NCBI RefSeq assembly: GCF_003052515.2
Contig: NZ_QARE02000001.1
Location: 434,001 to 498,000, forward strand
DNA length: 64,000 bases
Direction of reading: 5' to 3'
Origin: Pseudomonas sp. RIT409
GTDB lineage: Bacteria; Pseudomonadota; Gammaproteobacteria; Pseudomonadales; Pseudomonadaceae
Part shown: one piece after another, positions 25,378 through 36,758 of the stretch
How positions within the stretch are numbered: the stretch's first letter is position 1
Layout of the letters: each line of letters starts with the position of its first letter
Made by a program: the position numbers and the translations under genes
The notes under the pieces: model-generated
The model's database searches: none
Told to the model about the DNA's origin: nothing
The model's input: the letters and a program-made list of their open reading frames with translations, nothing else

Positions 25378-25477
25378 GACGTGATGAGATTTAATCTCGT
25401 TTGCAAGGACGCCTCGGTGCGATTGCAGAGGGCCCTCACTGCCGGGAAAGAAGGCGCTTGCTACGCAAAAAAACGAA

Positions 25478-25509
25478 AAAGGCCCGCACCGAAATCGGTG
25501 CGGGCCTTT
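25478..25509 (-). terminator. Rho-independent terminator of pmbA
   Basis: A 15-bp stem pairs AAAGGCCCGCACCGA with TCGGTGCGGGCCTTT around a two-base loop. In the minus direction TTTTTCGTTTTTTT follows. It lies 26 bases after the pmbA stop. Confidence 0.95.
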
Positions 25510-25534
25510 TGAGGCAACGCCGCGGGACGCGCGA

Positions 25535-26881
25535 TCAGCTCCCTGCGACGGTCATCCGTTCGATCAGCACCGAGCCGGTGCGGATGTTACTGCGCAGCTC
25601 AAGGTCGCTGCCGACGGCGACGATCTGCTTGAACATATCGCGCATGTTGCCTGCGATCGTCACCTCTTGGACCGGGAACTGAATCTCGCCGTTTTCGACC
25701 CAGAAACCCGCTGCGCCGCGTGAATAATCACCGGTGACCATGTTCAGGCCGCTGCCCATCAGTTCGGTGACCAACAAGCCTCGACCCATGCGGCGAATCA
25801 ACGCCGCCTGGTCTTCCGTGCCGTGGGACACGAACAGGTTGTGCACGCCACCTGCGTTGGCCGTGCTGGGCAGGCCGAGTTTGCGACCCGAGTAGGTACT
25901 CAATACATAGGACACAAGATCGCCATTCTCGACGAACGGCTTGGCGTAGGTCGCCAGGCCATCACCGTCGAACGCCGCACTGCCCATGGCTCGCAGCAGA
26001 TGCGGACGCTCGTCGATGGTCATCCACTCAGGGAACAGGCGCTGCCCGATGGCGCCTTCCAGGAAGGAGGATTTGCGGTACAGATTGCCCCCGGAAATCG
26101 CTCCCAGGAAGCTGCCGAACAGCCCGCCTGCCAATTCGGCGGAAAACAGCACGGGCACCTCACAGGTGGGCACTGGACGCGCGCCAAGACGGCTGGCGGC
26201 ACGTTCCGCGGCTTTCTGGCCGATCAGACGCGCGTCCATGAGCAGCTCGCCCTGGCGGTTGACGTCATACCAGTAATCACGCTGCATCTGGCCGTCTTTC
26301 TCGGCGATCATCACGCAGCTGAGGCTATGCCGCGTCGACGCATAGCCGCCTATGAAACCATGACTGTTTCCGTACACACGGCAGCCCTGATGCACGTTGA
26401 GCGTAGTGCCGTCGGCATTCTTGATCCGGCTGTCGGCATCGAAAGCGGCGGCCTCACACATCAAGGCGCGCTCGATGGCCTCTTCCGGCGTGATGTTCCA
26501 AGGGTGGAACAGGTCGAAGTCAGGTTGATCCTTGGCCATCAACGCGGGATCGGCCAGGCCCGAGCTCTCGTCCTCCGAGGTGTGCTCGGCGATGGCCAGC
26601 GCTGCGGCGACCGTTTCCCGAATCGCGTCGGGGCCGCTGGCCGACGTGCTTGCCGAGCCCTTGCGCTGCCCCACGTACAGGGTGATGCCGAAGCCCTGGT
26701 CACGATTGAACTCAACCGTCTCGACCTCGCGCTGACGCACCGATGTGGACAGGCCCTGATCCACCGAGACAGCGACCTCACAAGCCGTCGCGCCCTGACG
26801 CCTGGCTTCAGCGACGATCTGCTCGACCTGCTGTTGCAGCGCTGGCAAGGCCTGTGGGCCGACGCTTTCTGATGCACTCAT
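25535..26881 (-). CDS. pmbA: Metalloprotease subunit PmbA/TldE
   Basis: 448 residues. TldE lacks the zinc site and pairs with TldD to form a heteromeric protease that degrades unfolded peptides, matures microcin B17 and helps turn over the CcdA antitoxin. The N-terminal half has the [16 protein letters not shown] strand region, and the C-terminal half has [13 protein letters not shown] and [12 protein letters not shown]. The ATG at 26881 has GGAG six bases ahead; in-frame codons further upstream would run across the darP promoter. Divergent from darP, with tldD 0.7 kb away. Confidence 0.94.
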   Translation of the reverse strand: MSASESVGPQALPALQQQVEQIVAEARRQGATACEVAVSVDQGLSTSVRQREVETVEFNRDQGFGITLYVGQRKGSASTSASGPDAIRETVAAALAIAEHTSEDESSGLADPALMAKDQPDFDLFHPWNITPEEAIERALMCEAAAFDADSRIKNADGTTLNVHQGCRVYGNSHGFIGGYASTRHSLSCVMIAEKDGQMQRDYWYDVNRQGELLMDARLIGQKAAERAASRLGARPVPTCEVPVLFSAELAGGLFGSFLGAISGGNLYRKSSFLEGAIGQRLFPEWMTIDERPHLLRAMGSAAFDGDGLATYAKPFVENGDLVSYVLSTYSGRKLGLPSTANAGGVHNLFVSHGTEDQAALIRRMGRGLLVTELMGSGLNMVTGDYSRGAAGFWVENGEIQFPVQEVTIAGNMRDMFKQIVAVGSDLELRSNIRTGSVLIERMTVAGS

Positions 26882-26974
26882 GACGTACTCCATCAAATTC
26901 CGATTTCGGCAGCCGGGCCGGACAAGCAGGCCCCGACTGGTTATCATGGCGGCGTTTATTTGCGGACGGCCCCC

Positions 26975-27496
26975 ATGGTTGATTCTTACGACGACTCCTT
27001 CGACGGAGAAAAAAGCAAATCCCAGGTCAAGCGAGAGCTCCACGCGCTGGTCGAGCTGGGCGAACGCTTGACGACATTCAAACCCGATGTGCTGGCCAAG
27101 CTGCCGTTGACCGACGAATTGCGTCGGGCACTGGCCGATGCGCCGAAGCACACCGCGCACATCGCGCGCAAACGCCACATCTCGTTCATCGGCAGGCTGA
27201 TGCGCGATCAGGACTTGGACGAAATCCTGGTGCTGCTGGATCAGCTCGACGCATCGACGCGCCAGTACAACGAACGCTTCCACAATCTGGAACGCTGGCG
27301 GGACCGTTTGATCGGTGGCACCGACGACGTTCTGGAACAGTTCGTCAACGAGTACCCGGATGCCGATCGCCAGCAACTGCGTTCACTGATCCGTCAGGCC
27401 CAGCATGAAGCCAGGCAGAACAAGACGCCCTCCGCGGCCCGTAAAATCTTCAAATACATCCGCGACCTGGATGAAACCAAGCGCGGCCTGCGTTAA
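26975..27496 (+). CDS. darP: Ribosome-biogenesis factor DarP (YjgA, DUF615)
   Basis: 173 residues, highly charged and helical, with the family motifs [16 protein letters not shown] and [15 protein letters not shown]. coli DarP/YjgA associates with late 50S assembly intermediates. The ATG at 26975 gives the usual N-terminus with an acidic stretch. It lies between tldD and pmbA in a layout found in many Pseudomonas. Confidence 0.92.
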   Translation: MVDSYDDSFDGEKSKSQVKRELHALVELGERLTTFKPDVLAKLPLTDELRRALADAPKHTAHIARKRHISFIGRLMRDQDLDEILVLLDQLDASTRQYNERFHNLERWRDRLIGGTDDVLEQFVNEYPDADRQQLRSLIRQAQHEARQNKTPSAARKIFKYIRDLDETKRGLR

Positions 27497-27511
27497 GCCC
27501 TGCTGCGTCCC

Positions 27512-27600
27512 CTGTAGGAGCGCGCTTGCCCGCGATTGCAATCTGTCAGTGACAGATGTAGTGATTGACACCGCAGTCGCGGGCAAGCGCGCGCCTACAG
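27512..27600. repeat. REP pair in the darP-tldD convergent gap
   Basis: Arms CTGTAGGAGCGCGCTTGCCC plus GCGA at 27512-27535 and its inverse at 27577-27600 differ at one position. The pair fills the whole 108-base space between two convergent genes, where it could act as a bidirectional transcription barrier. Confidence 0.9.
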
Positions 27601-27604
27601 CGCG

Positions 27605-29044
27605 TTACCCGCCCGTACCACCGACGGTAATCGCATCGATCTTCAGCGTCGGCTGCCCCACACCAACAGGCACCGACTGCCCGTCTTTGCCGCAGGTACC
27701 GACGCCGCTGTCCAGCGACAGATCGTTGCCGACCATCGAGACCCGGCTCATGCACTCAGGGCCGTTGCCAATCAATGTCGCGCCTTTGACCGGTGCGGTG
27801 ATCTTGCCGTCTTCGATGAGGTAGGCCTCACTCGTGGAAAACACGAACTTTCCGCTGGTGATGTCCACCTGCCCGCCACCGAGGTTGGCGCAGTAGATGC
27901 CCTTCTTGACCGAGGCAATGATTTCCGCCGGGTCACTCTGGCCACCCAGCATGTAGGTGTTCGTCATGCGCGGCATCGGCAGGTGGGCGTAGGACTCGCG
28001 ACGACCGTTGCCGGTGCGGGCAACGCCCATCAGGCGCGCATTGAGCTTGTCCTGCATGTAGCCTTTCAGCACACCGTTCTCGATCAGGGTGGTGCATTCG
28101 GTCGGCGTGCCCTCGTCATCGACGCTCAACGAGCCACGACGGCCCGCCAGCGTGCCATCGTCGACAATGGTGCAGAGTGCCGATGCAACCCGTTCACCCA
28201 TGCGACCGCTATAGGCAGAACTGCCCTTGCGGTTGAAATCGCCTTCCAGGCCATGACCCACGGCTTCGTGCAAGAGCACGCCGGACCAACCCGAGCCCAG
28301 CACCACTGGAAGCGTACCGGCAGGCGCGGGAACGGCCTCCAGATTGACCAGCGCCTGACGCAGCGCCTCACGGGCATAACCCATGGCACGATCTTCCTGG
28401 AGGAAGTAGCGATAATCGGTACGCCCGCCACCGCCATGACCGCCTCGCTCGCGACGGCCATTCTGCTCGACGATCACGCTGACATTGAAGCGCACTAGAG
28501 GCCGAGTGTCCGCCGCCAGGCCGCCGTCAGTCGACGCCACCAGAATACGCTCCCAGACCCCGGCCATGCTCACTGTGACCTGCTGAATACGCGGATCCAG
28601 GGCACGAGTGGCAGCGTCGACACGCTTGAGCAGCTCGACTTTCTCGGCACGGCTCATGACTTCCAGCGGGTTGTCCGGCGCGTACAGCTGGGTGACGTCT
28701 TGAGCGGTGAACGCCTGGACGCGACCGTTCTGGCCGGCGCGGGAGATCGAGCGGGCAGCGCGAGCCGCTTGGCTCAGCGCTTGCGGGGTGATGGCGTTGC
28801 TGTAGGCGAACCCGGTCTTCTCCCCGGACTGCGCACGCACGCCGACCCCTTGGTCGAGGTTGAAACTGCCTTCCTTGACGATACCGTCTTCCAGTGCCCA
28901 GGACTCGGAAATCTGGCCCTGGAAATACAGGTCAGCCGCGTCGATGCCGGGGCCGGCAAGCTCTCCGAGCACCGATTGCAGGCTGTCGATGCTCAGGCCG
29001 CCTGGCGCCAGAAGGTGTTCGCTGACAGAGGACAAGTCGCTCAT
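27605..29044 (-). CDS. tldD: Metalloprotease TldD
   Basis: 479 residues. The zinc-binding motif HEAVGH (HExxxH) lies near residue 260 in [18 protein letters not shown]. TldD supplies the active site of the TldD-TldE heteromeric protease. The ATG at 29044 is preferred to a GTG six bases earlier because GGAG lies five bases before the ATG. The nitrilase stop is only two bases upstream, so the two are co-translated. It ends the long mre-rng-yhdP transcript unit. Confidence 0.95.
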   Translation of the reverse strand: MSDLSSVSEHLLAPGGLSIDSLQSVLGELAGPGIDAADLYFQGQISESWALEDGIVKEGSFNLDQGVGVRAQSGEKTGFAYSNAITPQALSQAARAARSISRAGQNGRVQAFTAQDVTQLYAPDNPLEVMSRAEKVELLKRVDAATRALDPRIQQVTVSMAGVWERILVASTDGGLAADTRPLVRFNVSVIVEQNGRRERGGHGGGGRTDYRYFLQEDRAMGYAREALRQALVNLEAVPAPAGTLPVVLGSGWSGVLLHEAVGHGLEGDFNRKGSSAYSGRMGERVASALCTIVDDGTLAGRRGSLSVDDEGTPTECTTLIENGVLKGYMQDKLNARLMGVARTGNGRRESYAHLPMPRMTNTYMLGGQSDPAEIIASVKKGIYCANLGGGQVDITSGKFVFSTSEAYLIEDGKITAPVKGATLIGNGPECMSRVSMVGNDLSLDSGVGTCGKDGQSVPVGVGQPTLKIDAITVGGTGG

Positions 29045-29046
29045 AT

Positions 29047-29898
29047 TCACTCCGGGGTGTTGGCAGGCCGCAAGGCGTCCTGCGAAAAAAATCGCCGGTG
29101 TCGAGATACCGGCATTCGCGCCCGTATGGACGCTTGCTCTTGACTGTCTCGCTCGGCCAGCAGCACGGCTTCACCCTGCGCCTGCTCAGCCAACACACGG
29201 CCCCATGGATCGATGATCGCCGCGTGCCCAAATGTGTCCCTCGGCCCCGGATGAGTCCCCCCTTGCGCCGCCGCCAGCACGTAACACTGGGTTTCGATGG
29301 CTCGCGCCCGCAACAGGACTTCCCAGTGCGCCGCGCCGGTCACTGCGGTGAAGGCGGACGGTGCGGTGATCACCTCAGCCCCGGCTTCGCGCAGGGCGGT
29401 ATATAACTCGGGAAAACGCAGGTCATAACACACGGTCAGACCCAATTTCCCCACGGGTGTCTCAGCCACCACCACGTGATTGCCATGAGCATAGTCATCG
29501 GACTCGCGATAGCGCCCTCGCGCATCGGCCACGTCCACATCGAATAAATGCAGCTTGTCGTAACGCGCCACGGTGTTGCCCTGATCGTCGATCAACAACG
29601 AACACGCAGTGACCTTGCCGTCCGGTTGGCCGAGCGGCGGCAGTGGCACGGTACCCGCGACAATCCATAACTTGAGGTCGCGGGCCGCCTGTTTCAACCA
29701 CGGCAGAATAGGTCCTTCGCCCATGGCCTCGGCTCGGCCGATGGCAGCGACGTCCCGACGCCCCATCGCGGTGAAATTCTCCGGAAGTACCGCGAGCTTC
29801 GCGCCCGACGCCGCAGCCTGCTCCAGCAGAGCACGGGCTCGGTCCAGATTGGCTTGGATGTCGCTCTGACTGACCATTTGAATCACAGCGAAGGACAT
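29047..29898 (-). CDS. Carbon-nitrogen hydrolase (nitrilase superfamily, Nit-type amidase)
   Basis: 283 residues with the catalytic triad Glu40 (LPENF), Lys115 (YDKLHLF) and Cys157 ([10 protein letters not shown]). The closest functional group is the Nit1/Nit2 type, which hydrolyses amides such as deaminated glutathione or omega-amides; the substrate here is not proven. The ATG at 29898 has AGGA seven bases ahead. An in-frame extension to 30030 lacks a ribosome-binding site. The gene sits between yhdP and tldD. Confidence 0.9.
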   Translation of the reverse strand: MSFAVIQMVSQSDIQANLDRARALLEQAAASGAKLAVLPENFTAMGRRDVAAIGRAEAMGEGPILPWLKQAARDLKLWIVAGTVPLPPLGQPDGKVTACSLLIDDQGNTVARYDKLHLFDVDVADARGRYRESDDYAHGNHVVVAETPVGKLGLTVCYDLRFPELYTALREAGAEVITAPSAFTAVTGAAHWEVLLRARAIETQCYVLAAAQGGTHPGPRDTFGHAAIIDPWGRVLAEQAQGEAVLLAERDSQEQASIRARMPVSRHRRFFSQDALRPANTPE

Positions 29899-30060
29899 GG
29901 AGGTTCCTCGGGTGGGTGAAGTTGCACTGTACTCCAACACATCGCGTCGCGCTGCGGGCCGACGGGGCGACAGGCCTGCGCATAGGGTTGAATGCGCCGC
30001 AACATCACATCGGATTGCAACACGACACAATCGCCCGTGCCTTCGACAGACAACCGACTG

Positions 30061-33000
30061 TCACTGCGGTTTCTCGAAAGGCTTATCGAAGGTGATCTTC
30101 GGTTCTTTCCAAGGGCCCTGGACCTTGTACTGCACACTGGCAAACCGCGACACGCGGTCCCCGAGCAACTTGTCCACAAGAAACAGCGCCCCGCCGATCG
30201 CAGGCGCGCCGACGATCAGCGCCGCGATGGGCAGGTTGTTGGTCACCGGCAGGGTCACCAGCAGCTTGGCATCCACGCGGTCCTGCACCATATCGAGCGT
30301 GCCATCGAGTTCCAGATTGCTTGATGGGCCAATCAGCGTAATCGGGTCGCGGGTCACGTAGACGCCTTCGCTGGCGACCAGCAATCCCTTGACCTTGTCA
30401 TAGCTCAACCCCTTGCTCAGCAGGTCGGAGAAATCCAGTCGCAGCCGTCGGCCAATGGAGTTGAAGTTCAGCAAGCCGAAAACCCTCAATGCCTGGGCGC
30501 CGCCTTCCACTTCCACGAACTGGCCATTTTTCAAGGTCGCGTCCAGACTGCCGGAATAGCGCTTGAGGCCGACCCACGCGGGCGAGCCGGGCCAGCGGCC
30601 ATCGACATTCATCTCGAATTCCTGACTGGTCACGGTGGGCGCAAACCCCCAGGCTTTCAGCACGTCCGCCAGATTCTTGCCCGCCACCTGGCCCTTGAAC
30701 CAACTGCTGGTAGCGCCCGGCGTACCTTCCCAGCCTCCGCTGCCGACCAGGTCGATGCCCTTGAGGCCCAGGTTCATATCGTTCAACTGGAGGCCATTGG
30801 CGGTTGGACGGGCTTTGAGCGACCAGGCCCCGACCAGTTGGTCGCCCTGAAACAATTGGGTGATCTTGATGTTCATCGCTGGAATGTTGTGCGGATCGAC
30901 GTCCGCCAGCGGGTCCGGCGCGTTCTCGACCGTGGCCACGTTCGGGTCCGGAGCAGGCAAGCGCACATACAGCAAGTTGATGTCCGCAGGGGTGGCCGTG
31001 TTGTCCGGCAGCGTTGCCGAGCCTTTGATTTTTTCGCTGTCCAGCGCCAGTACCCAACCTGCGTCGTTGCGGTTGAGCTGTACCCGAGCCTGATTCAGTG
31101 TCGTACCCATCGCGGTCAATTGACCGATCTGCAGGTCGACGCCATTGAGCAACTGCCGCGCGCTGCCTCCAGGATCGTTGCCGGTGTAGCGCTGGAGCAT
31201 CGCTTGCCAAGGCGCAACGTCGAGTTCGGACAGCGAACCCCGTACGCGCAAGCCTTTGTCACTCGGTACGACCGCCCCACCCTCACCCAGGAACAATTCG
31301 CCACGCCCGTCAGCGAACTTGCCGGCAGGTGCGGCGAACGCCAGATTCGCGAGGTTGCCGTACCCGACGACGATACGACGTTCAGGCCCCTGCAGATTCA
31401 TGCGCAGATCGGTCTCGCGAGCCTCATCGGCAGCTTTGCCGAACGGTGTCGGCAGATCGACCGTTACCCCTTTTAGGTTCGAATTGATCAGCAATTGGCT
31501 GTCATTGCTGTTGAGCGTCAGTTGCAGTTGATACGGCAGGTCCCCTGACACCGGCAGCGGCTGAGTGACGCCCAGCCAATCGGTCAGGCGCTTGGTGTTG
31601 ATCTGGCTGTTCACGGCGATCCGGGTGGTGGGCGCGCCGGCTTTGCCCTCGGCGAAAATATCGGCAGTGAGCGGTTTGTCGAACGCCACGCCCTTGATGT
31701 TCTTGCCACTGAGACCTTTGTTGTAGTCGAAGCGGAAATTGCCCTTGAGCTGGGTCAGCTCGAGTACCGGGTCCGCCAGCCGAAGGCGAGCGGCGTCGGT
31801 GTTGAAGTCCACGACCACCTTGGGCTCCTGGCCCTTGACCAACGGAATGTCCAGGTTGAGGTGCCCCTGAAGCGGACCCTCGGCCTGCCAGCCAGCGAAA
31901 GTCTGCCCAGTGCCGATCGGGGCCTCCTGAAGGATCTTCATGCCGTCTTGCAGACTGCCCTTGAAATCGCCGTCAACCAAAAGATGACTGGGCTGGCCAC
32001 TGGGCACATGGGGCACATCCACTGCGACATTGCTCACCTGCGTGCCCAGCAATTGACCTTTGGTGGCGCGGATACGCACCCCGCTGTTCTCCACGAACAC
32101 ATTGCCGTCTACCCCCGTCAATGGCGGCCAGCCCGGCTGGAATGCCAGATTGGCATTGCGGACTTTGAAGAACAGGCTGATGACCCGTGCCACGTCCGGC
32201 GCATCGTGATTGAGCGATCCCTGGTACTGGAAAAAACTCTGGTCGACATTGCCGCTGAGAATCGCAGTGCGCAGCCAGTTATCCAGCGCCGGGCTGAGCA
32301 CGGCAGGCAAGTATTTGGAGGTGTATCGGCCATCCGCGTCCACCAGGCCGACCCGCAGGTCCATGTAGTCTTCCTGGCTGTGGTCGAAATGCAGACGGAT
32401 CAGAAAATCACTGGCGATCTTGCCTTCATCGCCCACCACCTTGATGTAGGGCGCGACCAGCGTGAAGCCTTGGTCGTCCAGCGCCCAGGTCAGTCGGGCA
32501 TCGGCGTGGCGATAGTGCCATTCATTCTTGAAAATCGGGTCAAGGTGCAGCATGAAATCATCGGTGTTCAAGCGCAGCTCGCCGCCCCCTAGATCCCCGC
32601 TGATCGCCCCACTGACGTTGCCCGCCGCTGGAGCGCCGTGATAAGCGTCGAAACCGACCTTGTCCAGGTTCGCGGCAAAACTCAGGCGCTTGGCGCCCTG
32701 CGCCTGTGGATGGTAATCCACCAGCACGTTGCGCAGACCGCCGGTGACATTCAAGTGATCGAGCACGACCTTCAGCTTATCCGGCAACGGCGCGAGCGAA
32801 TCGAGCAGCGGAGTGACCGGGGTCAGATCCAGCCGGTCGGCCTGTATGTGCCAACGTTCTTCGCTGTCAGGCGTTGCGGCCATTTGCTGGAGCTGCAGGC
32901 GGCTTTCCCAGCGCTGGCTGGCAATGTCCATGGCCAGCGAATCGAGTGACAGGGTGAAGCCACCGTCGCCCCGCTGGAACCAGGCATTGAGCGCGACATT

Positions 33001-33876
33001 ATCCAGTTTTGCCGCCTGTCGGTCGGCATACGCGCCCTTGAACTGCGGCGCATTGACCCGTGCGACCGCCGTTTGCAGCGCGCCCTTGCCCCAGGTCAGC
33101 CAGAATTCGCCTCCGGCCTTGAACTGACGGATGTTCCAGTCTCGGGTCAGGCTCTTGGGCAGCCACTTGGCCCAGTCGCTCTGAGGCAGACTGAGGTAGG
33201 CGTCGGCTTCCGCATCCCGCCAGGCCTCTGCGCGCATTTTGCTGCGCAGGTTCAAGGCCACTGGCTGGCCATCGGGAAGCGTCAGGCGCGCATCGAGGCG
33301 CTGGTGAAACCGCCCGGTCTTGAGCGTCAGGCTGACGTAGGTCAAGGTCAGCGGCGGTTGCTCGTAGGGCTGAAGGGTGATCTGGCTGTCGAACAACGAC
33401 AACTGCGCGATCATCTGCATCTGGGTCAAGGTCTGCTCGGGATCGAACGGTTTGTCGTCCATCACCGGCAGCCCTTGTAGCGCCCAGTGGCCATCCTTGT
33501 CCTCTTTCAAGCCCAGTTGCAGGCCGTCGAGTTCAAGGCGCGCAATGCGGACCTGGCGTGCTTTCAGGCTCGCCCACAGATCCGGGACGGCGCGGACGTG
33601 ATCGAGCCGCACAGTACCGGCACCCTGCCCGACCATGACGTCGCGGGCGGTGAAGATCGGCGCGAAGCCACTCCAGGTACCGTCCAGTTTGCCGATGCTC
33701 ACCGGCATGCCCAGCGCCTGCTGTGCCTTGAGCTCAACGTCGGCGCGGTATTCGGCAACCGTCGGCACCAGTTCGCGGCCCAGACTGACGTACAGCGCCG
33801 TCAGCACCACAGCCAGCGCGCACAGGCTCAGGCCCCATCGGGTAAGGGTGGCGAGAAAACGCGTCAGACGCTCCAT
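30061..33876 (-). CDS. yhdP: AsmA-like envelope lipid-transport protein YhdP
   Basis: 1271 residues. One N-terminal membrane helix (about residues 8-30) anchors a very long periplasmic beta-groove protein with a C-terminal AsmA-like domain. In E. coli YhdP, with TamB and YdbH, moves phospholipids to the outer membrane. The ATG at 33876 is chosen because GGAGG lies nine bases ahead; an ATG 18 bases upstream has none. It follows rng after 183 bases. Confidence 0.93.
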   Translation of the reverse strand: MERLTRFLATLTRWGLSLCALAVVLTALYVSLGRELVPTVAEYRADVELKAQQALGMPVSIGKLDGTWSGFAPIFTARDVMVGQGAGTVRLDHVRAVPDLWASLKARQVRIARLELDGLQLGLKEDKDGHWALQGLPVMDDKPFDPEQTLTQMQMIAQLSLFDSQITLQPYEQPPLTLTYVSLTLKTGRFHQRLDARLTLPDGQPVALNLRSKMRAEAWRDAEADAYLSLPQSDWAKWLPKSLTRDWNIRQFKAGGEFWLTWGKGALQTAVARVNAPQFKGAYADRQAAKLDNVALNAWFQRGDGGFTLSLDSLAMDIASQRWESRLQLQQMAATPDSEERWHIQADRLDLTPVTPLLDSLAPLPDKLKVVLDHLNVTGGLRNVLVDYHPQAQGAKRLSFAANLDKVGFDAYHGAPAAGNVSGAISGDLGGGELRLNTDDFMLHLDPIFKNEWHYRHADARLTWALDDQGFTLVAPYIKVVGDEGKIASDFLIRLHFDHSQEDYMDLRVGLVDADGRYTSKYLPAVLSPALDNWLRTAILSGNVDQSFFQYQGSLNHDAPDVARVISLFFKVRNANLAFQPGWPPLTGVDGNVFVENSGVRIRATKGQLLGTQVSNVAVDVPHVPSGQPSHLLVDGDFKGSLQDGMKILQEAPIGTGQTFAGWQAEGPLQGHLNLDIPLVKGQEPKVVVDFNTDAARLRLADPVLELTQLKGNFRFDYNKGLSGKNIKGVAFDKPLTADIFAEGKAGAPTTRIAVNSQINTKRLTDWLGVTQPLPVSGDLPYQLQLTLNSNDSQLLINSNLKGVTVDLPTPFGKAADEARETDLRMNLQGPERRIVVGYGNLANLAFAAPAGKFADGRGELFLGEGGAVVPSDKGLRVRGSLSELDVAPWQAMLQRYTGNDPGGSARQLLNGVDLQIGQLTAMGTTLNQARVQLNRNDAGWVLALDSEKIKGSATLPDNTATPADINLLYVRLPAPDPNVATVENAPDPLADVDPHNIPAMNIKITQLFQGDQLVGAWSLKARPTANGLQLNDMNLGLKGIDLVGSGGWEGTPGATSSWFKGQVAGKNLADVLKAWGFAPTVTSQEFEMNVDGRWPGSPAWVGLKRYSGSLDATLKNGQFVEVEGGAQALRVFGLLNFNSIGRRLRLDFSDLLSKGLSYDKVKGLLVASEGVYVTRDPITLIGPSSNLELDGTLDMVQDRVDAKLLVTLPVTNNLPIAALIVGAPAIGGALFLVDKLLGDRVSRFASVQYKVQGPWKEPKITFDKPFEKPQ

Positions 33877-34059
33877 GTCGCTGCGCCTCCACATCCGGAG
33901 TCCGCGAGAGGCATCCGGGTCAAGCGGGTGGCCAACCGTTCAGGGAATTGCTCATTTGCCACACATCAATCTCTTTTAAAGGCATCCATGCCGTCAGTCT
34001 GCACAAATCCGGTCTACCGCCCGTGGCTGCGTTGCACGCCACGCGGCGCCTTGAGGCCA

Positions 34060-35517
34060 TCAGAGCAGCACAACGTCGTATTGTTCCTGGGAGTACATGG
34101 TTTCCACCTGAAAGCGGATGGTCCGCCCGATGAACATTTCCAGTTCGGCGACATTACCGGACTCCTCATCCAGCAACCGGTCGACGACTTTCTGGTTGGC
34201 CAACACACGGTAGCCCAACGCTTGATAAGCGCGCGCCTCGCGCAGAATTTCCCGGAAAATCTCGTAACAGACCGTTTCCGGGGTTTTCAGCTTGCCACGC
34301 CCCTGACAACTGACGCACGGTTCGCAAAGCACTTGCTCCAGGCTCTCACGGGTGCGCTTGCGGGTCATCTGCACCAGGCCCAGCTCGGTGATCCCGATGA
34401 TGTTGGTCTTGGCGTGGTCGCGCTCCAGTTGCTTCTCCAGCGTGCGCAGAACTTGGCGCTGATGCTCGCCGTCTTCCATGTCGATGAAATCGATGATGAT
34501 GATGCCGCCGATGTTGCGCAGCCGCAGTTGACGCGCAATGGCAGTCGCCGCCTCCAGGTTGGTCTTGAAGATGGTCTCTTCGAGGTTGCGGTGGCCGACG
34601 AAGGCCCCCGTATTGACGTCGATGGTGGTCATCGCTTCCGCGGGGTCGATCACCAGATACCCCCCGGATTTGAGCGGCACCTTGCGTTCGAGGGCCTTCT
34701 GGATTTCATCCTCGACACCGTAGAGATCGAAGATCGGCCGCTCGCCGGGATAGTGCTCGAGCCGGTCGGCGATTTCCGGCATCAGCTCATCCACGAATTG
34801 AGTGGTCTTCTGGAAGGTTTCCCGCGAGTCGATGCGGATTTTCTCGATTCTCGGGCTGACCAGATCGCGCAACGTGCGCAGGGCCAGACCGAGGTCCTCG
34901 TAAATCACGCTGGCAGGGCTGATGGTCTTGATCTGCTCGCCGATCTGATCCCATAGGCGGCGCAGGTAACGAATGTCCATCATGATTTCGTCCGCCCCGG
35001 CCCCCTCGGCGGCCGTGCGCAGAATGAAACCGCCCTTCTCCTTGATCCCTTCCTTGGCCACGCAATCGCTCACCACCTGTTTGAGGCGTTCGCGTTCGGT
35101 TTCGTCTTCGATTTTCAGGGAAATGCCGACATGGGCCGTGCGCGGCATGTACACCAGATAGCGTGACGGAATGGACAGCTGGGTGGTCAGGCGCGCGCCC
35201 TTGCTGCCGATCGGGTCTTTGGTGACCTGCACCACCAGACTCTGGCCTTCATGAACCAGCGAACTGATGGTTTCGACGGCAGGGCCTTCGCGCATGGAGA
35301 TTTCCGACGCGTGAATGAACGCGGCACGGTCCAGCCCGATGTCGATGAAGGCGGCCTGCATGCCGGGCAATACACGCACCACCTTGCCTTTGTAGATATT
35401 GCCGACGATCCCGCGACGCTGGGTCCGCTCGACATGAACTTCCTGCAACACGCCGTTTTCGACAACGGCCACGCGTGACTCCATTGGCGTGATATTGATC
35501 AGGATTTCTTCACTCAT
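34060..35517 (-). CDS. rng: Ribonuclease G
   Basis: 485 residues. The order is S1 domain ([23 protein letters not shown] in part), 5'-sensor, and DNase I-like catalytic core. The metal aspartates lie in TIDVNTG and DFIDMEDG. The zinc-link CEPCVSCQG has the two cysteines used for dimerisation. It trims the 5' end of 16S rRNA and degrades some mRNAs. At under 500 residues with no C-terminal scaffold it is RNase G, not RNase E. It overlaps maf by 4 bp. Confidence 0.96.
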   Translation of the reverse strand: MSEEILINITPMESRVAVVENGVLQEVHVERTQRRGIVGNIYKGKVVRVLPGMQAAFIDIGLDRAAFIHASEISMREGPAVETISSLVHEGQSLVVQVTKDPIGSKGARLTTQLSIPSRYLVYMPRTAHVGISLKIEDETERERLKQVVSDCVAKEGIKEKGGFILRTAAEGAGADEIMMDIRYLRRLWDQIGEQIKTISPASVIYEDLGLALRTLRDLVSPRIEKIRIDSRETFQKTTQFVDELMPEIADRLEHYPGERPIFDLYGVEDEIQKALERKVPLKSGGYLVIDPAEAMTTIDVNTGAFVGHRNLEETIFKTNLEAATAIARQLRLRNIGGIIIIDFIDMEDGEHQRQVLRTLEKQLERDHAKTNIIGITELGLVQMTRKRTRESLEQVLCEPCVSCQGRGKLKTPETVCYEIFREILREARAYQALGYRVLANQKVVDRLLDEESGNVAELEMFIGRTIRFQVETMYSQEQYDVVLL

Positions 35518-36125
35518 GGCTTGTCACCTTCCAGGCATTGCCAGCAGGGTATGCCAAAACGCTGGAGAATTTCTGCGGTTTCGCAAAGTGGCAACCCGAC
35601 CACCGCGGAATAACTGCCGCTGAGGTGCTCCACGAAGACCGCGCCCAGCCCCTGAATGCCATAACTGCCTGCCTTGTCCTGGGGTTCGCCGCTGGCCCAG
35701 TAGGCTCGTGCCTCATCATCGGAAATCGCACGGAAGCGAACACGGCTGCTGATCACGCGGGTCTCGCAATGCTGCTCGTCGACCACGGCGATGGCTGTCA
35801 GTACTTCGTGTTCGCGGTTGGACAACGCGGCGAGCATCGCCAACGCATCAGCTTCATCCGAAGGTTTGCCGAGAATGCGACCATCGAGTACCACGGCGGT
35901 ATCGGCCCCCAATACACACGCGGTGGGATAGGCCGGGTCATTGGCCAACTGCAACAGGCCAGCATCGGCCTTGCCGCGAGCCAGACGTTCCACGTAAGCA
36001 GCGGCGGATTCGTCCTTGAGCGGGGTCTCATCGATGTCTGCGCTCAGCGTGGTGAATGGCACACCGATCTGGGCCAACAATTCACGACGGCGGGGTGAGC
36101 CGGAGGCGAGCAGAAGTTGAGGCAT
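35514..36125 (-). CDS. maf: Maf-family nucleotide pyrophosphatase
   Basis: 203 residues. Motifs are [13 protein letters not shown] at the N-terminus, [20 protein letters not shown] with the catalytic acid, and the [10 protein letters not shown] loop. It hydrolyses non-canonical or canonical nucleoside triphosphates (dTTP and UTP in the YhdE subgroup) and affects cell division. Its stop overlaps the rng start by 4 bp. It follows mreD after 141 bases. Confidence 0.94.
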   Translation of the reverse strand: MPQLLLASGSPRRRELLAQIGVPFTTLSADIDETPLKDESAAAYVERLARGKADAGLLQLANDPAYPTACVLGADTAVVLDGRILGKPSDEADALAMLAALSNREHEVLTAIAVVDEQHCETRVISSRVRFRAISDDEARAYWASGEPQDKAGSYGIQGLGAVFVEHLSGSYSAVVGLPLCETAEILQRFGIPCWQCLEGDKP

Positions 36126-36266
36126 GGGACGTCTCCGTGTCAGTGACCTTCAGCTTGGGCGTTGCGGAGGACGGATGATGGGTCATCGGCGCCCTCTACC
36201 TTCGTGCTTCCGACCGAGGCGCAGAGCGACTTTCCACTACCGCCCCGGCCGACAACGAAAGCCGTT

Positions 36267-36758
36267 TCAGTTGATCTTCAAACGCAACCGCAGTCCACGC
36301 AGCCCATAGCTGACCCACGGCCAGAGCAAGGCGCTGACCAGCGCGGGCAACACCAGTGCGAGTGTCGGCTGGCGGTTGCCTGTCAGTGCACTGAGCCACA
36401 ACTGGACTAGCTGCGCCAGCCCGAAAATCACCAGGATCACCAAGCATTGCTGCCACATGGGGAACATGCGCAGCCGCTGCTGCAGCGACAGCACCAGGAA
36501 GGTGATCAGCGTCAGAATCAGAGCGTTCTGCCCCAGCAACGTTCCATACAGGACATCTTCGGCCAGGCCCAGTATCCACGCGGTCACCATGCCGATCTTG
36601 TGCGGCAGGGCCAGTGCCCAGAAGGCCAGCAACAGGGCCAGCCAGAGCGGACGAAAGATTTCCATGAACTGGGGCAGCGGCGACACGCTGAGCAACAGGC
36701 CGATGGCGAACGTCAGCCAGACGACCCAGCCGTTTCGTGGAGGTGCGTGACGGGCCAT
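36267..36758 (-). CDS. mreD: Rod-shape-determining protein MreD
   Basis: 163 residues, integral membrane with about five helices (WLTFAIGLLLSVSPL, PLWLALLLAFWALAL and others) and a basic C-terminus LRLRLK. It forms the MreBCD scaffold that guides lateral wall synthesis. Its start codon shares one base with the mreC stop. Confidence 0.94.
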   Translation of the reverse strand: MARHAPPRNGWVVWLTFAIGLLLSVSPLPQFMEIFRPLWLALLLAFWALALPHKIGMVTAWILGLAEDVLYGTLLGQNALILTLITFLVLSLQQRLRMFPMWQQCLVILVIFGLAQLVQLWLSALTGNRQPTLALVLPALVSALLWPWVSYGLRGLRLRLKIN

